A stretch of 5,805 nucleotides of DNA from DATGMS01 sp040905145. GTDB lineage: Bacteria; Bacteroidota; Bacteroidia; Cytophagales; Cyclobacteriaceae. The notes below the pieces were generated by a model that was given only the letters and a program-made list of their open reading frames with translations, did not search any database and was not told where the DNA came from. Below are positions 1 to 5,721 of this stretch, piece after piece (positions within the stretch are counted from its first letter, which is position 1; the number at the start of each line of letters is the position of its first letter). Position numbers and translations under genes: made by a program. The stretch spans positions 1 to 5,805 of the forward strand of contig JBBDSC010000141.1 of the NCBI GenBank assembly GCA_040905145.1, read 5' to 3'.

Positions 1-501
1 GATCTTGAGGGTCAATATTCCATTGATTTGGAAGCTGACGACCAGATTTTGGTGTTTTCTTTCATAGGTTTTGCCACCCAGGAGGTGACCATTGGCAACC
101 AAACCAACATCAATGTTCAGATGGAAGAAAGTATCCAAAGTCTTGAAGAGACCGTGATCATCGGCTATGGACAGCAGAGGCCACAGGATGCGACGGGTGC
201 CGTGGTGGCATTGGGTGAGGAAAGGTTCAATAAGGGCATAATCAATTCCCCCGAGCAACTGCTCCAGGGGCGTGCGGCAGGGGTGCAGATCACCCCATCA
301 TCAGGGGAACCGGGAGCAGCCCTAAATATTAGGATCAGGGGCACCTCCTCCGTAAGGTCCAATAACAATCCCTTGTTTGTAGTGGACGGGGTCCCACTGG
401 ATGGTGGGGCCACACAGGCTGGCGGGGCGGATTATGGAACAGGTGCCGCACAGGCAAGGAATCCGCTTAACTTTTTGAACCCAGCCGATATAGAAATATA
501 A
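1..501 (+). pseudogene. SusC/RagA TonB-linked outer membrane receptor, fragment 1 (partial, frameshifted)
   Basis: This is the front of a SusC/RagA-type TonB-dependent transporter, which in Bacteroidota imports glycans or other large nutrients across the outer membrane with a SusD lipoprotein. The frame is open from base 1, so the true start lies upstream; the TTG at 28 is not a credible start. The first ~45 residues are the end of a carboxypeptidase-regulatory-like domain (VFSFIGFATQEV). The linker LEETVIIGYGQQRPQDATGA is followed by the plug, with LLQGRAAGVQI, IRIRGTSSV and NPLFVVDGVPLDGG. The frame stops at 499-501 inside the conserved NPADIE-ISVLKD stretch. One added base near 493-497 (probably a fourth A, giving Asn) joins it to the next segment. 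The family assignment is certain; whether the break is biological or an error is not. Confidence 0.9.
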
Positions 502-1010
502 GTGTCTTAAAAGACGCTTCTGCATCGGCTATTTACGGATCCAGGGGCTCTAATGGAGTGGTTTTGATCACTACCAAAAAAGGAAGGGCCGGACAGGAAA
601 ACCTTACTTTTTCTACCAGTGCCAGTGTGAGTACAAGGGCCAAAAAAATCAATCTTTTGGGTGCCGACAATTATGTCAATGCGGCCGAGGCAGCAGGCGC
701 CGATCCTGATGTGGTTGATTTCGGCTCCGCAACAGACTGGCAGGATGAAATTTTCCAAACGGCCATTACCCAAAATTACAACATAGGCTATGGTGGCGGA
801 ACGGAAAAAACCCAATACCGGCTCTCCCTAAGCTATATGGATCAGGAAGGCATCATTAAAAACACCGGCCTGGAAAGATTGACAGGACGCATCAACGCCA
901 CCCATAATTTGATCGGGGACAAGATCAAGCTTGACTTACAATTGTCTGCTTCTGACATCAGGGATTCCTATGCCCCACTGGGGAAAGTGCAGGTTTTGAG
1001 GGGAATTTAA
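498..1010 (+). pseudogene. SusC/RagA receptor, fragment 2 (plug end and first barrel strands)
   Basis: This continues the same receptor in another frame. It opens with ISVLKDASASAIYGSRGSNG and VVLITTKKG, the hallmark end of the SusC plug domain. Barrel-like sequence follows, with alternating aromatic and polar residues (NYNIGYGGGTEKTQYRLSLS, then GRINATHNLIGDKIKLDLQL). No start codon is needed, because the segment only makes sense as a continuation of fragment 1. The frame ends at a TAA at 1008-1010. A one-base shift at 981-986 leads directly into SAGFEGNLIGAALGANPT, the normal continuation, so one base is missing from the GGGAAA run. It would form part of the outer-membrane barrel. Confidence 0.88.
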
Positions 1011-1170
1011 TTGGAGCGGCATTGGGAGCGAACCCAACCCGGCCAATTTATAACGCTGATGGAACATTTGCCCAGTCCCAGGATTTCAGAAACCCGGTAG
1101 CCATGCTCGCCTTAATTGACGACAAAGGGGAAACTTCAAGGATCCTTGCCAATATTGGCGCTACCTGGAA
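986..1170 (+). pseudogene. SusC/RagA receptor, fragment 3 (truncated by abrupt join)
   Basis: This is the third frame of the same receptor. It reads SAGFEGNLIGAALGANPTRP, IYNADGTFAQSQDFRNPVAM and ETSRILANIGATWN, typical of the SusC region after the first barrel strands. Receptor-like sequence ends near 1165-1170, only about 390 residues into the visible part of a family that usually has about 1000. From 1171 the DNA encodes an unrelated FG-GAP protein in a different frame. The remaining ~600 receptor residues and any SusD gene are absent. This is either a real deletion or a misassembly. Three fragments in one order and orientation make the assignment firm, but the 3' boundary is good only to about 10 bases. 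Confidence 0.8.
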
Positions 1171-1604
1171 TATGACGGGGACTTGGATCTCTTTATTGGG
1201 GCCAGGACCATTCCCTGGAAATATGGGATTAAAGCTATCAGTTATATTTTGGAAAATAACGGAGAAGGAGAATTTACCGAGGTTACCCAAGAAAAAGCCC
1301 CGGAGCTGATGGATTTCGGTTTTGTGAAAGATGCCAAGTGGGTGCATCTAAATGATCCCGACTATCTGATCTGGTCATTGCGGCAGAATGGGCCCCAATT
1401 ACAGTTTTCAGGAACGACCGCGGCTCCCTGGAACCTTATCTTTGGAAGGAACCGGATTACAAAATACACATGGTTGGTGGAATTCCATTGTTCCGGCGAC
1501 TTCGACGAAAACGGAAAAATGGACTTTATTGCGGGAAACCTTGGCTTAAATTCAAAGCTAAAGGCTTCCTTGGAAGAACCTCTAAGGATGTATGTGTCCG
1601 ATTT
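1171..1604 (+). pseudogene. FG-GAP/VCBS repeat (CRTAC1-like) protein, internal fragment with several frameshifts
   Basis: This is part of a large extracytoplasmic beta-propeller protein of the FG-GAP/VCBS type common in Bacteroidota next to SusC/SusD genes. Its biochemical role is not established; binding or presenting a substrate is inferred. Frame-corrected reading gives YDGDLDLFIGARTIPWKYGI, SYILENNGEGEFTEVTQEKA and KDAKWVHLND. A second frame (from 1368) gives DLVIAAEWAPITVFRNDRGS. A third (from 1451) gives TGLQNTHGWWNSIV. The first frame resumes at 1492 with SGDFDENGKMDFIAGNLGLN. The Asp-rich turns (YDGDLD, DFDENGKMD) are calcium-binding FG-GAP loops. Each switch (about 1366, 1449, 1491 and 1603) is repaired by one extra base. 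The N-terminal ~700 or more residues expected of this family are missing because of the join at 1170. Confidence 0.82.
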
Positions 1605-2162
1605 GATAAAAACGGTTCACAAGAACAAATTCTTTCCCATTACATGAAAGGTAAAGAGTATCCATTTCACACCAGGGATGAATTGACTAAACAAATTCCT
1701 TCCCTTAAAAAAGATTACCTGTCATATACCAAATTTGCCGAAGCCACCTTGGTGGATCTCTTTGGTAAGAAGGCTTTGGATACGGCTGCTGTTTTNNNNN
1801 NNNNNNNNNNNNNNNNNNNNNNNNNNNNNNNNNNNNNNNNNNNNNNNNNNNNNNNNNNNNNNNNNNNNNNNNNNNNNNNNNNNNNNNNNNNNNNNGGATA
1901 TTTCCTTTCAAAAAATAAATACCTGCTTTTGGGAGGCAACTTCTATCCAGTCAATGTGCAATTGGGAAGGTACGATGCTTCCTGGGAATCCTTATTGGAA
2001 TATCAACCCGACAACAAAAAATTCTCCCTGATTGCACCCATAGCCTCGGGGCTATCCATAAAAGGGGAAACCAGGAAAATCATACCTATCCAGATCAATG
2101 GAGAAACACATGCTATTTTTATCAAAAACAATCAAAAACCCGAAGTGGTAAAGTTTAAATAA
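1605..2162 (+). pseudogene. FG-GAP/VCBS repeat protein, C-terminal part, interrupted by an assembly gap
   Basis: This is the C-terminal part of the FG-GAP protein, in one frame on both sides of the N run. Before the gap it has FDKNGSQEQILSHYMKGKEY, PFHTRDELTKQIPSLKKDYL and FAEATLVDLFGKKALDTAAV. After the gap come YFLSKNKYLLLGGNFYPVNV and QLGRYDASWESLLEY, ending in PEVVKFK and TAA at 2160-2162. The order (DFDxNG turn, YPFHTRDEL, GGNFYPVNVQLGRYDAS) matches the tail of CRTAC1-like VCBS proteins. From family architecture about 50 residues, including another FG-GAP loop, should lie in the gap, so 100 N is probably a placeholder. The next gene starts 76 bp downstream on the same strand. Confidence 0.82.
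1796..1895. other. Assembly gap (100 N) inside the FG-GAP gene
   Basis: Exactly 100 unknown bases, a conventional placeholder length. The gap splits one gene, because the FG-GAP protein continues on both sides. This supports the order and orientation of contigs 1 and 2 independently of the scaffolder. Confidence 0.99.
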
Positions 2163-2199
2163 TTAGATTAACTTGACCAACCCTTTACCGATGATGAGC

Positions 2200-2231
2200 T
2201 TTATAAGTCCAAAAGAATTTTACTAGATTTG
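2200..2231 (+). promoter_or_regulatory. Possible Bacteroidota promoter for the haloperoxidase gene
   Basis: TAGATTTG at 2224-2231 matches the Bacteroidota -7 consensus TAnnTTTG exactly. Twenty bases upstream, TTTA at 2200-2203 resembles the -33 TTTG element (3 of 4). Transcription would then begin close to the ATG at 2239, giving little or no leader. No purine-rich ribosome site is visible. These short motifs are common by chance in A+T-rich DNA, so this is only a candidate. Confidence 0.28.
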
Positions 2232-2238
2232 TATAATC

Positions 2239-3588
2239 ATGAAAAATATCCGGTCCCTCCTTTTCCTCCTCATTTTCCTCCCAGGATTGTTTTGTTCCTG
2301 TCAGGAAAAAACCGGTTATAAGGAAGAACTAAACGGCAGTGACTATCTGATCCAGGCCAGCAACAGGGCCACCAATGTGATGGTACATGATATCTTCTCC
2401 CCTCCGGTAGCCAGCAGGATATATGCCTATTCGGCTTTGGCAGCATATGAAGTGGCCGTATTGGCGGATGACCAGTACCTCAGCCTGATGGGACAACTGA
2501 ATGGTTTTGAAGAAAAGGATTTTAACACCACAGAGGATTGCCTGTACCCTTTGGCTTCCCTGGCCGCTTATTATCAAGTTGCTACAGCCATGATTTTTTC
2601 TGAAGAAAAAATGGTAGCGCACAGAGACAAGGTTTATCAGATCATAAAAGACAAGGGCATTCCTGATGATGTTTTTCAGAACTCTATGGATTTAGGTAAA
2701 GCAGTAGCGGACCATATAATGGCCTATGCTTCCAAGGATAACTATCACCAAAGCCGCTCTTTCGAAAAATATACCATTAGAAGTGACAAAGGCTCCTGGA
2801 AACCAACTCCACCGGCATATATGGAGGGGTTAGAACCTCACTGGGCAACTATCAGGCCTTTTGTGTTGGATTCAGCTGCCCAATTTGTTCCTGAAAGGCC
2901 TTCGCCTTTTGACATTATTCCTGAAAGTGATTTTTACAAAGAAGCTGAGGCGGTTATGCTGGCAACGAACCATATTTCGGATGATCAAAGGGAAATCGCT
3001 TTTTTCTGGGATTGCAACCCCTATAAAATGAATATCAAAGGACATATCATGTATGCCGAAAAGAAAATCACTCCCGGTGGTCATTGGATAGGTATTGCCG
3101 GTATTGCTTCAAAAGTCAAAGAATTGGATTGGAAGGCAACTGCGGAAACTTTGGCCATCACCTCCTTGGTGGTTTTTGACGGTTTTCTTTCCTGTTGGGA
3201 TGAAAAGTATAGAAGTGTCCTGATCCGACCTGAAACTTATATCAACCAATACCTGGATGAAGACTGGGTACCTTTGTTACAAACCCCTCCATTTCCCGAA
3301 TACACTTCCGGACACAGCGTGGTGTCTACCGCCGCTGCAGTGGCTTTGACCCGCCTTTTGGGTGATGATGTCCCTATTGTCGATTCCACCGAAGTGGCTT
3401 TTGGCTTGCCTGTCCGGGAATTCAGCTCCTTTGAAGAAGCAGCGGAAGAGGCAGCCATCAGTAGGTTTTATGGAGGCATTCATTATATGCCCGCTATTGA
3501 AAATGGTGTAAATCAAGGACGTTTGGTGGGAGAACTTATCATGGATAGAATTAAAACAAAAAGAGCATCATTGGCAGAAGAAATGTAG
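2239..3588 (+). CDS. Vanadium-dependent haloperoxidase / PAP2-superfamily lipoprotein
   Basis: This is an intact 449-residue protein of the vanadium haloperoxidase/type 2 acid phosphatase fold. Family members oxidise halides with peroxide using bound vanadate, or hydrolyse phosphate esters in the same pocket. The N-terminus (MKNIRSLLFLLIFLPGLFCS, then Cys21) is a lipoprotein signal; acylation at Cys21 is likely, placing it in the periplasm or on the cell surface. The pocket is complete: K323-x6-R330-P331 (KYRSVLIRP), S357-G358-H359 within PEYTSGHS, and S408-R409-x5-H415 within SRFYGGIHYMP. By family analogy His359 is the acid-base residue and His415 the vanadate or phosphate ligand. The ATG at 2239 is chosen because it begins the signal peptide. 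The gene lies 76 bp after the FG-GAP gene, probably in the same locus. Sequence alone cannot separate chloro-, bromo- or iodoperoxidase from phosphatase activity. Confidence 0.9.
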   Translation: MKNIRSLLFLLIFLPGLFCSCQEKTGYKEELNGSDYLIQASNRATNVMVHDIFSPPVASRIYAYSALAAYEVAVLADDQYLSLMGQLNGFEEKDFNTTEDCLYPLASLAAYYQVATAMIFSEEKMVAHRDKVYQIIKDKGIPDDVFQNSMDLGKAVADHIMAYASKDNYHQSRSFEKYTIRSDKGSWKPTPPAYMEGLEPHWATIRPFVLDSAAQFVPERPSPFDIIPESDFYKEAEAVMLATNHISDDQREIAFFWDCNPYKMNIKGHIMYAEKKITPGGHWIGIAGIASKVKELDWKATAETLAITSLVVFDGFLSCWDEKYRSVLIRPETYINQYLDEDWVPLLQTPPFPEYTSGHSVVSTAAAVALTRLLGDDVPIVDSTEVAFGLPVREFSSFEEAAEEAAISRFYGGIHYMPAIENGVNQGRLVGELIMDRIKTKRASLAEEM

Positions 3589-3606
3589 CAAAAAAGAAAA
3601 ATCCAC

Positions 3607-3706
3607 NNNNNNNNNNNNNNNNNNNNNNNNNNNNNNNNNNNNNNNNNNNNNNNNNNNNNNNNNNNNNNNNNNNNNNNNNNNNNNNNNNNNNNNNNNNNNN
3701 NNNNNN
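3607..3706. other. Assembly gap (100 N) between the haloperoxidase and integrase contigs
   Basis: Exactly 100 unknown bases. The seven bases AATCCAC occur immediately before the gap (3600-3606) and immediately after it (3707-3713), so the flanking contigs may overlap or share a repeat end. No gene spans the gap, so this link rests only on the scaffolding. Confidence 0.99.
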
Positions 3707-4048
3707 AATCCACAAACAGTAACAGGATTTCGTTATTCTGACCTTGTACAATTAAAAAGGGAACATATTAAGGAAGGTGAAATAAGGCTTACTGTAAAGA
3801 AGACAAAAGAGCCTTTGATTGTGCCTTTAAACGTGTATTCACAAGCTATACTTGAAAAGTATAAAGAATTGGCTGTCCCCCTGCCTATTATATCCCATCA
3901 AAAATTTAATAATTATGTCAAGGAACTTTGTGAAATAGCAGAAATAAGTGATCCAATTGAGAGGATCCGTTACAGAGGGGCAGAAAAAATTTCCAATATT
4001 TATCCTAAATATAAAACCAATGGCTTTCCTTTGAGGCAATGGTTCTGA
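3707..4048 (+). pseudogene. Tyrosine recombinase (phage-type integrase), truncated at both ends
   Basis: This is the middle of a site-specific tyrosine recombinase of the type used by Bacteroidota mobile elements, which cuts and rejoins DNA through a catalytic tyrosine. The frame is open from the gap edge, so the N-terminal core-binding domain is missing. TGFRYSDLVQLKREHI carries the first catalytic arginine (codon 3731-3733). EIRLTVKKTKEPLIVPL is the beta hairpin with the catalytic lysine region. ISHQKFNNYVKELCEIAEI and RIRYRGAEKISNIYPKY follow as in full-length relatives. After PKY (about 4014) it departs from the family, reads KTNGFPLRQWF and stops at 4046-4048. The His-x-x-Arg box, the later His/Trp and the nucleophilic Tyr are all absent, so this copy should be inactive. 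Trying other frames downstream did not recover the missing half. Confidence 0.82.
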
Positions 4049-4101
4049 TTGTGGCTTGGTTGTTGCATTTTAAAGGTAAAACAAACTAAACATAAAAAAC
4101 C

Positions 4102-4278
4102 ATGGCAAGTAATCTAAATTTGAAAGGCAACTGGATAATTACAAGGATAGTTAAAACAGCAGTATGCTAATTTCACAGACAACGCATTACTTATGCGAAG
4201 GTAATGAGGATGAATTTCCGGTAGGCTTCAGACAAAAAAACCGGAAAGGCCCTGGACTTGGGACTCATCATATTTTAA
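4102..4278 (+). pseudogene. CsbD-like small stress protein, broken by several one-base deletions
   Basis: CsbD-family proteins are small (about 60-70 residues), hydrophilic and associated with the general stress response; their molecular function is unknown. No single frame covers this one. From the ATG at 4102 the frame gives MASNLNLKGNW. A second (from 4151) gives LKQQYANFTDNALL. A third (from 4200) gives GNEDEF. Later pieces give GRLQ and TGKA. Adding single bases near 4135, 4149, 4192, 4197, 4219 and 4238 restores about 60 residues with the family order KGNWNxxKxKLKQQY, TDNxLLYAEGNEDEF, GRLQxKKTGKA. The last residues before the TAA at 4276-4278 are uncertain. An A-rich leader precedes the ATG. 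The density of breaks within 180 bp points to poor sequence or a decayed gene. Confidence 0.62.
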
Positions 4279-4536
4279 TAAGATATTTTCCCCTAATCAT
4301 ATTTGTAAGGCCGGGATATTTAATGGCCCCTTTGACTAAGGCATTTAAGGAAATCCATATACCCTTAGACCTTTAGCCAATAAATCCAAGAACCCGTCAT
4401 ATAAGAAAAGAGACCTTTACTTGCTGATGAGTGCAATTTTCATACAATGGCTTTCTGGGGGAATTCAAAACAGTTCCGCTGTGAAAAGATAATCAAGGTT
4501 GGATCAAATCATTAAGTTTCTTTAAAAAAAGAAAAG
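4279..4536. other. Intergenic stretch without a recognisable gene
   Basis: About 260 A+T-rich bases between the CsbD-like gene and the endonuclease-family gene. I see no convincing coding region, RNA gene or strong terminator. A six-base inverted repeat (CTAAGG at 4336-4341, CCTTAG at 4363-4368) has a long loop and no T run, so it is weak. Confidence 0.5.
4517..4534 (+). repeat. A/T-rich inverted repeat just upstream of the endonuclease-family start
   Basis: TTTCTTT (4517-4523) and AAAGAAA (4528-4534) are perfect 7-base arms around a four-A loop, ending two bases before the ATG at 4537. The right arm is also the only purine-rich stretch available as a ribosome-binding region, so pairing could mask it. 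With mostly A-T pairs the stem would be weak. Confidence 0.35.
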
Positions 4537-5547
4537 ATGAAAAAGGAAATATTTAAACAGAGCTTTTACTATCTATTAATACCGGTTAGCGTTTTTTTAG
4601 TAATAGCAAGTCTACTTTCCCTAATATACAACCTTTCTTTCTGGTATTCAAAAATTCTGGATTTTCCACGGTTGCAGTATTTGACTATGGCTCTTTTCTG
4701 CCTTATAATTTTTGTATCATTAAATAAGAAGTGGAGTTTTGGTCCGATTTTAATTGTTTTTGGCTTACTTTCAACGGTAGCCATACAATCTGCGTTTCTA
4801 ATTCCTTATTTTTATGGAGAAAAATCTGTTCTTGATGCAGATCCAAATGGAGAGGTAGAAATCAATTCTGTAGGCATTTTAATTGCCAATGTATTGATCA
4901 CAAACAGGCGTGCAGCTGATTTTCTCCAGTTAGTAAAACAGACGGATCCTGATATGATTCTCGTAATGGAAGTTGATGAATGGTGGGTAAATGAGCTCAG
5001 CAAGCTGAAGAAATCTTATGCCCATTCGATAGAATACCCATTGAATAATGCCTATGGTATGGCGTTATATTCTAAACTTCCTTTGGAAAATGATCAAATA
5101 AAATTTTTAAACCAGGATAAAGTTCCCTCATTCCATACAAAAGTAGCCCTGACATCTGGTAAAGTATTTATTTTTCATGGAGTACATCCTGTTGCTCCAA
5201 TGCCCAGCGATGAATATCCTGATAACGTAGGTGAAGAGGAAGTAGCCTTATTAAAAGTAGGGAAAATGGTGGCAAGAGATTCCCTGCCCTCCATAGTAGC
5301 GGGGGATTTTAATGATGTATCCTGGTCGCGTACCTCCAGACTTTTTGAAGGTAATGGAGATTTGAATAATGTCCGGTTAGGCCGGGGTCTTTTTAATTCT
5401 TTCAATGCAAAATCCCTGGTTTTACGGTGGCCACTTGATCATTATTTCGTATCCAAGGAATTTTCACTCCTGGAATTGAAGCGGTTGCGTGGATTTAATT
5501 CTGATCATTTTCCCATGTTCTGCAAACTTGTGTTGCAAGATCCTTAA
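4537..5547 (+). CDS. Membrane-anchored endonuclease/exonuclease/phosphatase (EEP) family protein
   Basis: This is an intact 336-residue protein of the metal-dependent EEP fold (DNase I, exonuclease III, sphingomyelinase and inositol phosphatase relatives). Three hydrophobic segments, about residues 12-32, 48-62 and 68-92, anchor the N-terminus in the inner membrane. The catalytic domain spans about 110-333. Its motifs are in family order: Asn118 (IANVL), Glu145 (ILVMEVDEWW, metal ligand), YGMALYSKLPL, His217 (FHGVHPVAP), Asp257 and Asn259 (AGDFND), Asp301-His302 (PLDHYFVS) and Asp323-His324 (NSDHFPM). All expected catalytic residues are present. The layout resembles the YafD-like group of membrane-linked EEP proteins, whose substrate is unknown. 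The ATG at 4537 gives MKKE ahead of the first membrane segment and follows AAAGAAAAG. It stands alone here and has no clear functional link to its neighbours. Confidence 0.9.
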   Translation: MKKEIFKQSFYYLLIPVSVFLVIASLLSLIYNLSFWYSKILDFPRLQYLTMALFCLIIFVSLNKKWSFGPILIVFGLLSTVAIQSAFLIPYFYGEKSVLDADPNGEVEINSVGILIANVLITNRRAADFLQLVKQTDPDMILVMEVDEWWVNELSKLKKSYAHSIEYPLNNAYGMALYSKLPLENDQIKFLNQDKVPSFHTKVALTSGKVFIFHGVHPVAPMPSDEYPDNVGEEEVALLKVGKMVARDSLPSIVAGDFNDVSWSRTSRLFEGNGDLNNVRLGRGLFNSFNAKSLVLRWPLDHYFVSKEFSLLELKRLRGFNSDHFPMFCKLVLQDP

Positions 5548-5594
5548 TTTTTAATAGCAGATGCATTCTTAATTACAAGGATTTTTGTATGCAA

Positions 5595-5613
5595 TTTAAT
5601 CGGAGAGATTAAA
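5595..5613. repeat. Short inverted repeat downstream of the EEP gene
   Basis: TTTAATC (5595-5601) and GATTAAA (5607-5613) are perfect 7-base arms around a 5-base loop, 48 bases past the EEP stop codon. No T run follows on either strand, so it is not a standard intrinsic terminator. Confidence 0.35.
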
Positions 5614-5658
5614 ACTTCATCAGCCAAAACCAAAATCTCACCGTCTCACTCAAAGGCA

Positions 5659-5680
5659 TTGATACTTCCCCAGGTATCAA
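5659..5680. repeat. Hairpin-forming inverted repeat with CCCC loop
   Basis: TTGATAC (5659-5665) and GTATCAA (5674-5680) are perfect 7-base arms. One T-G wobble (5666/5673) and one T-A pair (5667/5672) extend the stem to nine pairs, closing on CCCC. It is the most regular hairpin in the tail. It could aid 3'-end formation for the EEP transcript or be an operator, although no T run follows directly. Confidence 0.4.
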
Positions 5681-5711
5681 AATTCACCTTTTCAAACCTT
5701 ATTTTTTTATC

Positions 5712-5721
5712 GGTATATACC
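5712..5721. repeat. Perfect 10-base palindrome GGTATATACC
   Basis: A self-complementary ten-mer in A+T-rich, apparently non-coding DNA. Its symmetry would suit a dimeric DNA-binding protein, but the next gene lies outside the window and one such palindrome in nearly 6 kb can occur by chance. Confidence 0.25.

Noticed and set aside
1022..1309. A single 95-codon gene starting at 1022
   Set aside because: Its first half is SusC sequence and its second half is an out-of-frame reading of the FG-GAP gene, so it is an artefact of the join at about 1170.
1183..1647. A single 154-codon gene starting at 1183
   Set aside because: It mixes true FG-GAP sequence with an out-of-frame stretch (about 1366-1491) and an out-of-frame end after 1603. 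The real protein changes frame at those points.
4307..4335. GC-rich hairpin around AAGGCC...GGCCCCTT as a terminator
   Set aside because: The arms pair only with a bulge, the loop is long, and no T run follows.
4164..4376. A 70-codon plus-strand open frame
   Set aside because: Only its GNEDEF stretch resembles a protein, and that belongs to the frame-broken CsbD-like gene. The remainder has no recognisable features and runs past the CsbD stop into non-coding DNA.
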